DNA from: a virus
Virus record (IMG/VR): IMGVR_UViG_3300018080_000067
Coordinates: 1-37,761 of that record
Length of the DNA stretch: 37,761 nt
Strand: one strand, 5' to 3'
Shown: piece after piece, positions 1 through 7,853 of the stretch
How positions within the stretch are numbered: position 1 is the first letter of the stretch
Layout of the letters: every line of letters starts with the position of its first letter
Position numbers and translations under genes: made by a program
Notes under the pieces: generated by a model
What the model saw: the letters and a program-made list of their open reading frames with translations, nothing else
Databases searched by the model: none
What the model was told of the DNA's origin: nothing

Positions 1-123
1 CCTTAACGCTAAGTGATTCGACCTTTCCTTTTTCTGCGTTGGTTAAAGGTCTAATTTCCACCGGACCGACAGAAGTCTCAACGGTTTCGCGTTGCCTCTT
101 ACCGTTGAGCAACCTTTCTTTAA
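1..123. repeat. terminal direct repeat, left copy
   Basis: These 123 bases are identical to 37639-37761. A tail-chaperone gene continues in frame from one copy into the other, so the repeat most simply marks a circular assembly (unit 37,638 bp) and not a physical phage end. A genuine short direct terminal repeat inside a gene is possible but less likely. Confidence 0.95.
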
Positions 124-139
124 TATTTTCCTGTCCCAT
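1..139 (-). CDS. tail assembly chaperone (gpG-like), N-terminal part
   Basis: The reading frame starts at an ATG at 139-137 behind a GGAGGT ribosome site (MGQENIKERLLNGKRQR...). It runs off the left edge and continues at 37638 after circularisation. The closed gene encodes 162 residues. It lies between the major tail protein and the tape-measure gene, where siphoviruses encode the cytoplasmic chaperones that coat the tape measure during tail assembly. The assignment rests on position, size and the overlapping second frame, not on a recognisable motif. Confidence 0.8.
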   Translation of the reverse strand, partial: MGQENIKERLLNGKRQRETVETSVGPVEIRPLTNAEKGKVESLSVK

Positions 140-150
140 AGTTTACCTCC

Positions 151-1428
151 TTACGCCGGATTGTGCAGGCGATTGAAGTTCTGGATAACCGCTTGGATTA
201 TCTCTTCGCTATCGCAGTCATACTCTGCTGCGTAAGCCAATTCCTGCATGAGCTTCTCTTTACCGCTCGGCTGAATGCCAACGCTTTGTAGAAGCACACG
301 CCCCAACGAGATGACGCCCGAGCCCCATCCCGAACCTGAAACACCGCCACCATCAATGGTGAGTTCTAAAGCTTTCAACTGCGGATCGCCGTCAACGGCT
401 CCACCAGCATCGCCCCAGAAATCTTCTAGGTAATCGGTATTTTCGAACTGAAGAGTTATGGTTCCCGTCACGGTCAAAGCTTCCACCGTTCCGTCCTGTG
501 GAAATCTTGAGTTAAGACCTATGTTATCTTCAGTTGATCCGTTGTTATTAATCGCAGCTGTGAAAGCCCTTACTTTAGCAGAAATGTCGCTGAGAGAACC
601 ACCAAAGTCTCCAACCTTTAACTGACAATCAGCGAAAGAACGCTGTCTCTCACCATGACAGTTAGACGTAAGGAGCAGATCCTCTATGGGAGTTATAGTT
701 TCCTTTTTGTCTTTCTGAGCTAATACGTCGATAGCCATATCGCAGAGTTCCTGCTCTATGCTTATGTTCAAAGTGTTGATGATACAACCTAAGAACTTAT
801 GCTCGAAGATATCCTTTCCGACGAACGCGTTGAAAGAAGGAATGTTATTCCCGAGAACTGGAGTGATGGTATGAATGTAGTAACCACTTTCGTAGTCTAC
901 TTCATATGTCGTGGACTCAGTTAAGCCTTCCAAGTGTACATCCCCAGTTGAATAGTCTATCCAACCAGAAATTCCAGAGCCCCCACTTTCCACGATCTTG
1001 CCCCAACCATCATCTGTAGCGTACACAGTGGTTACTCCATCGTTAAGTTCGAAAGAACCCTGGATAACTGGTGCGCTAGCTAGGGTGAAGTCTTTCTCCG
1101 TTTCACCCACGCCTGTTGAATGATCTTCGTCGCTCACCGTTGACACGTTAGTGGTATCAATCTCTGATACTCCTAACGCCAAGTGCAACAGATAAGCCAA
1201 CGAAGAAATTGAGGCAGCAAAATCTGTTCCGCCTGCAGGCGCATAAGGACCCGGTATCGCGTTAGCAGGCATTCTGCCGATTCCGCCTTCATAAGCTATA
1301 AAGGGTTCGCTCGGCGAGTCTAGACTGGACCCTGTGATGTCGATGTGAAGATCTGGATCCGCTACATCTTCACCATAGCTACTCGACTCGATGGCCAGTC
1401 CCAAGTACCGTAAAGTTTCTTCTGGCAT
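151..1428 (-). CDS. major tail (tube) protein with inserted domain
   Basis: This 425-residue protein starts with ATG at 1428 behind GGAGGTCGAATA. It is downstream of the tail terminator and directly upstream of the chaperones, the standard place of the tail tube protein. Residues about 103-180 form a separate beta-rich module (STGVGETE ... GGSGISGWIDY ... GLTESTTY). It is clearly related to residues 185-264 of the major capsid protein, so the tube and the shell probably display the same surface domain. The assignment as major tail protein rests on synteny, abundance-type ribosome site and size. It could instead be a minor tube subunit, but no other candidate exists. Confidence 0.75.
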   Translation of the reverse strand: MPEETLRYLGLAIESSSYGEDVADPDLHIDITGSSLDSPSEPFIAYEGGIGRMPANAIPGPYAPAGGTDFAASISSLAYLLHLALGVSEIDTTNVSTVSDEDHSTGVGETEKDFTLASAPVIQGSFELNDGVTTVYATDDGWGKIVESGGSGISGWIDYSTGDVHLEGLTESTTYEVDYESGYYIHTITPVLGNNIPSFNAFVGKDIFEHKFLGCIINTLNISIEQELCDMAIDVLAQKDKKETITPIEDLLLTSNCHGERQRSFADCQLKVGDFGGSLSDISAKVRAFTAAINNNGSTEDNIGLNSRFPQDGTVEALTVTGTITLQFENTDYLEDFWGDAGGAVDGDPQLKALELTIDGGGVSGSGWGSGVISLGRVLLQSVGIQPSGKEKLMQELAYAAEYDCDSEEIIQAVIQNFNRLHNPA

Positions 1429-1892
1429 TATTCGACCTCCTCTGTTTCGAATCTCATTCTAATTTGTACAGCGGCTCCGTGAAGAGTTTCGTTGTCTATA
1501 ACTCGGGTATCTCCCGGAGACCAGCCAATTCGCTTTATGTAATGCACTAGACCTCCTAGTGTCTTATTAATTTTTCCTGTATCAGGATCCTTAAATAAAG
1601 CTGCGCTCGCTCTGATTGCCAATCGCTCTGCTTCTTTGCGTGCTTCTTCAGGATCTTTTTTCATTGATATTCCTACGATGTGATAAACAGGAAACCAATC
1701 CTCATGTATCGCCATCATTCCTTCTGGATTAATGTTTCCAGAATCTGGAATGACCCAAACAAGAGGTGGCTTAAACTTGTAAGCTTTATCCTTACGCCCC
1801 ACGATACAATCACTTATTTCATCGCCTAAATAATTCTTTATTCGATGACCAATAGTTTCTCTAATTCTTTCTAATTTATCTATTAAATTCAT
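1428..1892 (-). CDS. putative tail terminator / tail completion protein
   Basis: A 154-residue protein whose stop overlaps the next start as TAATG and whose ATG overlaps the previous stop as ATGA. It lies between the HK97 gp10-like gene and the major tail gene, where tail terminator or tail-to-head joining proteins are encoded. It is soluble and mixed alpha/beta, with no membrane segment and no diagnostic motif. The call is from synteny and size; it could be another neck component. Confidence 0.5.
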   Translation of the reverse strand: MNLIDKLERIRETIGHRIKNYLGDEISDCIVGRKDKAYKFKPPLVWVIPDSGNINPEGMMAIHEDWFPVYHIVGISMKKDPEEARKEAERLAIRASAALFKDPDTGKINKTLGGLVHYIKRIGWSPGDTRVIDNETLHGAAVQIRMRFETEEVE

Positions 1893-2386
1893 GCTGCGTA
1901 CCTCGCTAAGATAGAATCAGCGATCTCATCAATTTTACCTTCGACCGTATCAATAGCTCTATCAATAAAGGGATTAGGCTTTTGTCCTGGATTATTAACC
2001 ACTTTAGCAAACACGTAGGTACCACCCATCTTAAATCGTAAAGCTCTTTTCCCTCTAGTTGTTCGACTGCCAGACTGTCCTCTTCTCCTTCTATCCTTTG
2101 GAAAGATGAAAAAGGATCTATGTCTAGGACCATGAATACCCGTCCCAAATTGCACGTACTTCCAATACTCAGCGTTAATTGAAATAGTAAAGCCATCACT
2201 GGTTCTTTCAGGAAATTCTACTGAGCCCGCTAAACGCCCAGTGTCTACGGGGGCTTCCCGAGATATCTCTCCGAATAAAGAGATAGCAACTTGTTCTAAT
2301 ATCTCGGGAATGATTTCTCTAGCAAACTCTTTTTCAAATTTATTGAGTTCAGAGAAATCAAATTCAACTTTTAAAGGATCAGTCAA
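1889..2386 (-). CDS. HK97 gp10-like head-tail joining protein
   Basis: A 165-residue protein from a TTG start at 2386, preceded by GAGG. It carries the family pattern: APVDTGRLAGSV near residues 45-56, a YWKYVQFGTGIHGPR stretch, GKRAL followed by a Gly-rich strand, and a terminal NPGQKPNPFIDRA motif. HK97 gp10-type proteins sit at the neck or head-tail joint. The long N-terminal helix and basic RRRRGQSGSRTTRGKRA loop are typical. It is translationally packed between the connector fusion and the tail terminator. Confidence 0.8.
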   Translation of the reverse strand: MTDPLKVEFDFSELNKFEKEFAREIIPEILEQVAISLFGEISREAPVDTGRLAGSVEFPERTSDGFTISINAEYWKYVQFGTGIHGPRHRSFFIFPKDRRRRGQSGSRTTRGKRALRFKMGGTYVFAKVVNNPGQKPNPFIDRAIDTVEGKIDEIADSILARYAA

Positions 2387-3887
2387 GAGTGTCCTCGTAA
2401 GTAAATGTTCCTAGTCCTATGTTACTATAGTCCTCAGTACCATCGCCAAGCTTAGCCTCAGTAAAGAGGTTAAGAATTTCTTTAACTTCATCAGTTAGTA
2501 TTTCACTCTCCCTTTCACGAATAGTTTTCAACGTGATGTCTTGTGGAGAGATAGCATCCAATTTTCTTCGTTGTCTTGCTAAGCCTATGATGTTTCCCGT
2601 CATCATAATACAAGCTCTTTTTATCCCCTGTGGAACTGGATCCCAAGTTCTCATCGTGTATCGTTCTATAATTCCGGATGCTTCAGCTATCCAGCTGTTA
2701 AGTGTCTCGAAGAAATTTCCTTCAAGCTCTTCGAACTCTTCTTCTTGTATTCCCGTCATTAAGATCGCGTCATTCGGCGTACAGTAACCGATCGGAGACA
2801 ATTGATATGCTCCAGTGTCAACGATACCACGCGAGCCAAAGACGCCATTGAAGCTCAAGTAGGGAGCGCCTACTCCATAAGCTATGGCAGGACTATCTTC
2901 AGAAGGAATTAAATCGTCGTCTAGCTTCAAGTAATCTGGATCACCTGCCACAGCAGTCGAATGTATATGCGCACGTAAGAAGCCTCTAGCCCAGTCCATC
3001 ATATACTCTGGAGTTTGACTACCTCCTTTGTCCTCTGAAAAATATTCATCTACCACAAAAACAGAACCATCTCCGTAGAAAAAGAAACCACCAATGCCAA
3101 GATTTGGCATCACTAAAACTTTATCTTCTCTATGATCGCAGATAGTATTAAAGGTTGCACATAATCCTAGAACCCAAGAATCCCCGCCTACATATGCGCC
3201 AACTGGAGAGCGTACGGTGCAACCGAGTAATCCTAGAGCCCATAATGTTTGCGGATCTATGCTATTATTAACGTAGAAAGCATATTCTGGACTTTCAATA
3301 ATAGATCCCTGACAAAAGGTCCCTACAATAGCTTGATCAGAAACATCATCTCTCATTCCTATGCAAGTACGGAATCCTCTTATCTGAGATACTTCTACAA
3401 AATTTCGATACGAGCTGTTATAAATTCCATACGTTCCTGTTAAACTCGGATCACAATGAATGTTACAATCTTCGTAGAAGAAGCCATCGGGATATACCCA
3501 TGAACCCCCATTATAATAAGCAAGATTAAAAGCTCTAGCATCATTCTCGGTTACCTCTACTTCTATTCCTTTGAACCAGACGTTTTGCATAAAACGTTGA
3601 TCTGCATCTACAGCGACTAAACCAGCTTCAAACTTTACACTCTGTCCTTCAGCAGCTTCAATCTTGAGCCAAATATCTTTATAGACATCTCCGATATTTG
3701 TAATGGGTTCAACGGTGTGGATATTTAATATGGGCTCGTCGACAGCAGGAGGTGTATAGACTCCAGTATATCCGCGAAGGATATGTGTCTCAGAAAAAGG
3801 AGTAGAGCCTACATCCGTGGCTAACGCATCGAGAGCTTGTTGCGGTGTAGAGTAAGTCTTCCCTGGGCCAAACTCATAGACTGACAT
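2379..3887 (-). CDS. head-tail connector with N-terminal beta-helix domain
   Basis: A 502-residue protein from ATG 3887 behind GAAGGAGGTGAAGG. Residues 1 to about 370 look like a right-handed beta-helix (opening YEFGPGKTYSTPQQALDAL, then repeated short strands such as GTYGIYNSS, GTFCQGSIIES, LGLLGCTVRSP). Residues about 372-502 (YCTPNDAILMTGI ... IIERYTMRTWDPVPQGIKRA) resemble small helical gp6/gp15-type head-tail connectors. Connectors are normally 100-150 residues, so the solenoid is an unusual extra. It should project from the neck, and its role (receptor, glycan binding or stabilising) is unknown. The frame is open throughout, so this is not a sequencing fusion of two stop-separated genes. 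Confidence 0.65.
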   Translation of the reverse strand: MSVYEFGPGKTYSTPQQALDALATDVGSTPFSETHILRGYTGVYTPPAVDEPILNIHTVEPITNIGDVYKDIWLKIEAAEGQSVKFEAGLVAVDADQRFMQNVWFKGIEVEVTENDARAFNLAYYNGGSWVYPDGFFYEDCNIHCDPSLTGTYGIYNSSYRNFVEVSQIRGFRTCIGMRDDVSDQAIVGTFCQGSIIESPEYAFYVNNSIDPQTLWALGLLGCTVRSPVGAYVGGDSWVLGLCATFNTICDHREDKVLVMPNLGIGGFFFYGDGSVFVVDEYFSEDKGGSQTPEYMMDWARGFLRAHIHSTAVAGDPDYLKLDDDLIPSEDSPAIAYGVGAPYLSFNGVFGSRGIVDTGAYQLSPIGYCTPNDAILMTGIQEEEFEELEGNFFETLNSWIAEASGIIERYTMRTWDPVPQGIKRACIMMTGNIIGLARQRRKLDAISPQDITLKTIRERESEILTDEVKEILNLFTEAKLGDGTEDYSNIGLGTFTYEDTLD

Positions 3888-4191
3888 CCTTCACCTCCTT
3901 CTTTAAAACTTTGGCTGCGTCTACAAAGCCTTTTTTCTCTGCGATCTGAAGAGGAGTTCTATCAAATCTATCTTTGATATCTTTCTTAACTCCTTCGTCC
4001 AACATAGCTTGAGCCATTTTAGCGGAACGACCCATTATTTGAACGATCTCATAATTCTTTCTACCGCGCTTTTCTAAAGTTTCTTTTATCTCTTTAGCGT
4101 CGATTTCATTACGAGGCCAACGCATGATCTCTACCTTCCATTCCCAGCAAGGATTAAGATCAAGTAGTTCTTTCTTTGTAAACGTAGTCAT
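3874..4191 (-). CDS. small ankyrin-repeat-like protein of the head module
   Basis: A 105-residue protein from ATG 4191, preceded by AAAGG at good spacing. Its C-terminal half contains a recognisable ankyrin unit (DRFDRTPLQIAEKKGFVDAAKVLKKE), and a degenerate unit before it (SAKMAQAMLDEGVKKDIK). The N-terminus has Trp-rich NPCWEWKVEIMRWP. It lies between the major capsid and connector genes, the slot where head-fibre, decoration or N-recognition-type small proteins sit in some phages. The function is unknown; binding to a capsid or neck partner is inferred from fold and position. Confidence 0.6.
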   Translation of the reverse strand: MTTFTKKELLDLNPCWEWKVEIMRWPRNEIDAKEIKETLEKRGRKNYEIVQIMGRSAKMAQAMLDEGVKKDIKDRFDRTPLQIAEKKGFVDAAKVLKKEVKDVSL

Positions 4192-4209
4192 AGCTTTAAC
4201 CTTTAAAGT

Positions 4210-4229
4210 ATGGGGCCCGAAGGCCCCAT
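4210..4229 (-). terminator. UUCG hairpin after the major capsid gene
   Basis: On the coding (minus) strand an 8-bp perfect stem, ATGGGGCC/GGCCCCAT, closes a UUCG loop with a C-G closing pair, directly after the capsid stop. No real U-tract follows. It may therefore be a partial terminator or a 3' stabiliser/processing hairpin that raises capsid mRNA relative to downstream genes. Confidence 0.6.
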
Positions 4230-4235
4230 CACAGT

Positions 4236-5465
4236 TTAATAGATGATAGCTTTGACGGTGGCTTCCGGTTCTTCGAACTGGTAGTCCGTCTCAGTATCCA
4301 GGATGATGTCGTTTCGTTTCTTCTTTGCTTCACGTTCCTGTTCAAGCTCGACCTCATGGAAGATTCCATAGATCGTGTTGTCAGGATGTGTGAGCCACGC
4401 CTGGTTCTTCGGCATGTTGGGAACGTACTGGACATAAGCACTTTCATACTCGACCCGGACAGCGCCGCCCATTCCAGTCTGGAACTTATCACCAAGGTCG
4501 GTGCCACGAGCTTTCAGGATGTCCCGGTAAGCTTTCATGACCCACCAAGGAACGTTGATGTCCCACTCAGCTGGGTTGGTGTAGTACTCTTTGGGGATGG
4601 CCTGGATCATGCGATCAAACATGTTCTCAGGAAAGAGCACTCCGCTGGTGGCGTTGCGATCGAAGGACAGGGCTGTATACTTCACAAAATAATCCGTTGA
4701 AGCTGTTAAGCCCGTAAGGACTATCTTACCGCTGTCATAGTCAATGGTTCCAGCGATGCCCGAACCGCCAACCTCGTCGATGACGCCGTCGCCATCCTCA
4801 TCAGCAACCTTGGTGCCAGAGGTAGACCCCGTATAAATCTCAAAGGTTCCCTCTGTGATCGGAACGTTGTCATACCACACGGTCGCTTCTGTCTCACCAA
4901 CTCCCGTTGAGAATGAAGCTGTGGACGCGTCGTCGTAAGCAGCGTTTGCGTCTTCAACGCAAGTACGTCTTGTGAGTTTGAGCCAGCCATCATTGAGAGC
5001 AAGATAAGCGTCGCTTGATCCCGTGTCTCCTTTGATCGCCTGTTCCTCAATATCAAGACCACCACGCTCGGACATCATGTCAACGATGGTGCCCTGAAGC
5101 CCAGCTCGCTCCGGGTTGTTTCGCAGCATCTGATCCGTGATTGAAACCACGCCCTGCATACGAGCAGAGATAAGTTGATGTTGTGCGAACTGAGGTTCGA
5201 CGTAATCACTCTCGGACTTGGCCTGCCCTTCTGCGGGAGGCGGTCCCATGATTCTTTCACCAAACGCGATGCGATCGATGTCAACTTTAGGAGCGTCCAT
5301 GATCTGCAAGCGATAACGTTGCAAGACAACTGTCTTATGCTGCAGTGTTCTCACGTAACGATCAAACTGCTGCGGCTCAAGAATAGTCGCGCCCAAAGTT
5401 GTTTGGGTTGAGATGCCTTTAAAAGCGGCATCCAGATTGGCTAGCATTTCATCCAATGTAGGCAT
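4236..5465 (-). CDS. major capsid protein with inserted surface domain
   Basis: A 409-residue protein from ATG 5465 with a strong AGGAGGTGAAGC ribosome site, directly after the protease/scaffold gene. The HK97-type layout is seen: N-terminal helix region, an E-loop-like stretch around 65-100, LNDGWLKL near 157-164, and a P-domain-like C-terminal half (ENMFDRMIQAIPKEYY onwards). Residues about 185-264 are an inserted beta module (STGVGETE, PITEGTFEI, GGSGIAGTIDY, GLTASTDYF). The major tail protein has a homologous module. The shell therefore probably carries about one extra domain per capsomer subunit. The fold is assigned by synteny and pattern. Confidence 0.8.
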   Translation of the reverse strand: MPTLDEMLANLDAAFKGISTQTTLGATILEPQQFDRYVRTLQHKTVVLQRYRLQIMDAPKVDIDRIAFGERIMGPPPAEGQAKSESDYVEPQFAQHQLISARMQGVVSITDQMLRNNPERAGLQGTIVDMMSERGGLDIEEQAIKGDTGSSDAYLALNDGWLKLTRRTCVEDANAAYDDASTASFSTGVGETEATVWYDNVPITEGTFEIYTGSTSGTKVADEDGDGVIDEVGGSGIAGTIDYDSGKIVLTGLTASTDYFVKYTALSFDRNATSGVLFPENMFDRMIQAIPKEYYTNPAEWDINVPWWVMKAYRDILKARGTDLGDKFQTGMGGAVRVEYESAYVQYVPNMPKNQAWLTHPDNTIYGIFHEVELEQEREAKKKRNDIILDTETDYQFEEPEATVKAIIY

Positions 5466-5479
5466 GCTTCACCTCCTCT

Positions 5480-5845
5480 TTAATAGATTCGCCGGCCGAC
5501 CGCGTCCCTGTATATCTCAGGAACCGGACGTTCGGTAGGTTTGTCGCCATTGCCATCGTCCTTGAGAGCATTAGAAGCAGAAAGCTTCTTAGTGAAGTCG
5601 TCGATCTTCGCAAGACCTTCTTCGTACTTCTCTTTTGTCTCAGCCAACTCTGACTTAAGCGCTGTAATTTCCTCGTCCTCTTTGGGAGGATCCGCAGGAG
5701 GATCCGCCGGAGGAGGAGGGTCGTCCTTGGCCATCGCTTCCTTAACCGCCGTCACGATTTCTGGAGTGGCCTCTTTAACCGCTTCCGAAGCTACGGCTTT
5801 AAATTCTTCCTGTAGCTCCTTCTTTTCTTCATCTGTCAAAGGCAT
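5480..5845 (-). CDS. nested scaffold protein from internal start
   Basis: Inside the protease frame an ATG at 5845-5843 follows AAGGAGGAACAAACC, a near-ideal ribosome site with 8-base spacing. Translation from it gives a 121-residue acidic coiled-coil protein (MPLTDEEKKELQEEF...), which is exactly the scaffold half. This is the lambda C/Nu3 arrangement, where protease and scaffold share a frame and the shorter product is more abundant. Seen: site and frame. Inferred: use in vivo. Confidence 0.7.
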   Translation of the reverse strand: MPLTDEEKKELQEEFKAVASEAVKEATPEIVTAVKEAMAKDDPPPPADPPADPPKEDEEITALKSELAETKEKYEEGLAKIDDFTKKLSASNALKDDGNGDKPTERPVPEIYRDAVGRRIY

Positions 5846-6631
5846 GGTTTGTTCCTCCTTTTTCTTGCCTTTAAGTGAAACCCATTGAAGGAGTGTTTTC
5901 CAAAAGCTCCCGCCCTCCTCCTTCACCGCAATAAACTTACTCTTGAATACTGAGGGATTAGGTAGAATGGAGACAGCCACTCCTACCCAGTCCGGTCCCA
6001 GATCTTCAAGTAAAGTTTTCCTGTATTTAGTCCCATCGAAATGCATTCCGATAGGTTGTGTCCCTTTAGTAGCCATAAAAGCCTCAACGTCCTTGCGCCT
6101 TGCTCCCATTACAGAGAAACCTTTCAATGTTCCATCTTCTACCTTAGGCCATGTATCATCAGCTACTTTCACACCGAGCATCCATGTTCCTTTAGGAAGC
6201 ACCATCTCCTCTCCATCGACCACGTACTTTTCTTCAAAGCGTAAGAGGTCTGATGAAACTGGAGTTCCCACTTGCTTGAGAGTATGACTTATGTCAACAT
6301 GTCTAAAATGCTCCATGAAATCATAAGCCACTTGCTCGATCTTTTCTGCAGTGAGTTTCTCTCCGTCACTGTCCATCTCTCCTGGAACAAGCACAGGACC
6401 GACGACGATTCGTTGCGCAGCGCGTTTAGTTACAATGGTTCCACTGAGAGAGGGACCATCCTCAATTTCTTTCACCATCAGTTCTATCATTTCCTGCGCA
6501 GCTTCCTTCGTCGCTGTCTCAGCTCGGGCTTGTAGGAAACCACACATCTTTTTTGCAGACTCTTCACTGAGTCCTTGATTGCGCATCTCGTTATAGCAAT
6601 CATCAAAACTATCCCAACCTAGAAAAGGCAT
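5480..6631 (-). CDS. prohead protease (XkdF-like) with C-terminal scaffold region
   Basis: A 383-residue protein from ATG 6631 behind ATAGGAGGATAGC. Residues about 70-225 match the XkdF-like prohead protease pattern (VVGPVLVPGEMDSDGEKLT, HFRHVDISHTL, GTWMLGVKVAD, LKGFSVMGARR). Residues 263-383 are a Glu/Lys-rich coiled coil broken by a Pro-rich linker (DPPPPADPPADPP), typical of capsid scaffolds. It maps directly before the major capsid gene. A strong internal start (5845) would make the scaffold alone. The polypeptide is predicted to assemble inside the prohead, cleave and leave. Confidence 0.8.
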   Translation of the reverse strand: MPFLGWDSFDDCYNEMRNQGLSEESAKKMCGFLQARAETATKEAAQEMIELMVKEIEDGPSLSGTIVTKRAAQRIVVGPVLVPGEMDSDGEKLTAEKIEQVAYDFMEHFRHVDISHTLKQVGTPVSSDLLRFEEKYVVDGEEMVLPKGTWMLGVKVADDTWPKVEDGTLKGFSVMGARRKDVEAFMATKGTQPIGMHFDGTKYRKTLLEDLGPDWVGVAVSILPNPSVFKSKFIAVKEEGGSFWKTLLQWVSLKGKKKEEQTMPLTDEEKKELQEEFKAVASEAVKEATPEIVTAVKEAMAKDDPPPPADPPADPPKEDEEITALKSELAETKEKYEEGLAKIDDFTKKLSASNALKDDGNGDKPTERPVPEIYRDAVGRRIY

Positions 6632-6640
6632 GCTATCCTC

Positions 6641-7399
6641 CTATGCTGCCAACCTAATAAGTTCGCTTTCCTTGAAAGCTTCTTTATCAGAAGGCGGAGC
6701 CATGTGCGCGGGCATTAAGTAAGGTATCGGTCTGCATCTACAGTTTATCCATTCCTCTAAAGGCCCGCTTCGATCATGAGGGTGTTTCAATCCATTTGGA
6801 AAGTAGTTCCCCTTCTTTACTATTAATCCATGTAGATCTTTGTGAGATGATCTTACACGGTTATCCCTCGCTGTCCACCACTGTATATATTGAACGCCAG
6901 CAGCAGTCATCTTAGCAACTCGTGCGTTGCTCTGTGCGCTGTTTACCTCGGTCCTGGCAATTCGTTCGGCTTCGTAGGAAGTTAGTCCACTAAATTGCTC
7001 TTCTACCAACTCCGCAGTTTGTCGGGTTCCAAGTCCTTGTTGATAAGCTTGCGCGAGTGTCGTGTTTAAATTTCCCTTCAACCTATCCATCGTTAGTCTT
7101 GAGGCAGTGAAAGATTGATCGCGTAAAAGATCTGATGCTATCGGAGCCCCTTCCGCTGCTTCAAGTACTGATGTATAGATGATGGTTCCTACTTCATTAT
7201 AAAGAGGATCTAAAGTACTCATCGCTATCGCTCGGTGTAACTGATCAGAACCCCTTAAACGCTCGAGCAAACGAGCTTGTGCTTTGTCAAAGGTATTTTG
7301 AAGTCGACGATTTAATTCGACCTCGTCCATCGACCGAGCTTTCACAGCGAGCTTTCCGTAGAAGCGCTCGACTGCGATATATTTAGATAAGTCTTTCAC
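6641..7399 (-). CDS. Mu gpF / SPP1 gp7-like head morphogenesis protein
   Basis: A 252-residue protein from a GTG start at 7399 that overlaps the previous gene by 17 bases. The family signature is clear near residues 145-235: IARTEVNSAQSNA, WWTARDNRVRSSHKDLHG, a NYFPNGLKHPHD segment and WINCRCRPIPY. These proteins are minor head proteins associated with the portal and ejected DNA. The gene is in the usual place between portal and protease, though separated from the portal here by two small genes. Confidence 0.85.
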   Translation of the reverse strand: MKDLSKYIAVERFYGKLAVKARSMDEVELNRRLQNTFDKAQARLLERLRGSDQLHRAIAMSTLDPLYNEVGTIIYTSVLEAAEGAPIASDLLRDQSFTASRLTMDRLKGNLNTTLAQAYQQGLGTRQTAELVEEQFSGLTSYEAERIARTEVNSAQSNARVAKMTAAGVQYIQWWTARDNRVRSSHKDLHGLIVKKGNYFPNGLKHPHDRSGPLEEWINCRCRPIPYLMPAHMAPPSDKEAFKESELIRLAA

Positions 7400-7850
7400 C
7401 TGTTATCAACACCGATGTATTTATTATTTTTCCTGCTCCAGCTTTAGCAAACAATTGAAGTTTGCAAAGAAGACCAGCTTCCTGTATCTTTAACATCGCC
7501 ATTGTTTCCGCTGGCAATACTTTCGCTGAAGCGATGGGCGGAACGCTATGTACGATGTTAGTCTCTTCTTCAATATCAATATGAGTCACAGCGCTGATGT
7601 CATCGCCATCTGGAACGTCAGTCATCTTTATGACCAAATCAGTCAGTGGATCTGTTGTGCTCAAGTTCGTAATCATAAAAGCCACAGACTTGAGACCTTT
7701 ACAACACACCGGACCAGAGATGGGCTTAAGAGAATCATTCAACTCTTTCGTCGACCACTCTTCATAGAGCTTCCACTTTTGTCCATAAGCTCCTAACGGA
7801 TTCTTAGGATCAACTCCATCATGTGGTCCTTCTATTAATTCATAAGCCAT
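7383..7850 (-). CDS. small structural protein, paralogue of the next gene upstream
   Basis: A 155-residue beta-rich protein from ATG 7850 with GAGGT upstream. No known family is recognised. Its second half (FMITNLSTTDPLTDLVIKM, VPDGDD, then CKLQLFAKAGAGKIINTS) parallels the neighbouring 146-residue protein encoded at 7854-8294 in order and spacing of motifs. The two are therefore probably old tandem duplicates. Position between portal and Mu-F gene suggests a virion component, perhaps decoration or head-fibre. That role is inference. Confidence 0.6.
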   Translation of the reverse strand: MAYELIEGPHDGVDPKNPLGAYGQKWKLYEEWSTKELNDSLKPISGPVCCKGLKSVAFMITNLSTTDPLTDLVIKMTDVPDGDDISAVTHIDIEEETNIVHSVPPIASAKVLPAETMAMLKIQEAGLLCKLQLFAKAGAGKIINTSVLITGERLI

Positions 7851-7853
7851 AAC

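Noticed and set aside
5541-5888. 115-codon plus-strand frame opposite the scaffold
   Set aside because: Ser/Ala-rich antisense shadow of a Glu/Lys coiled coil, without a ribosome site.
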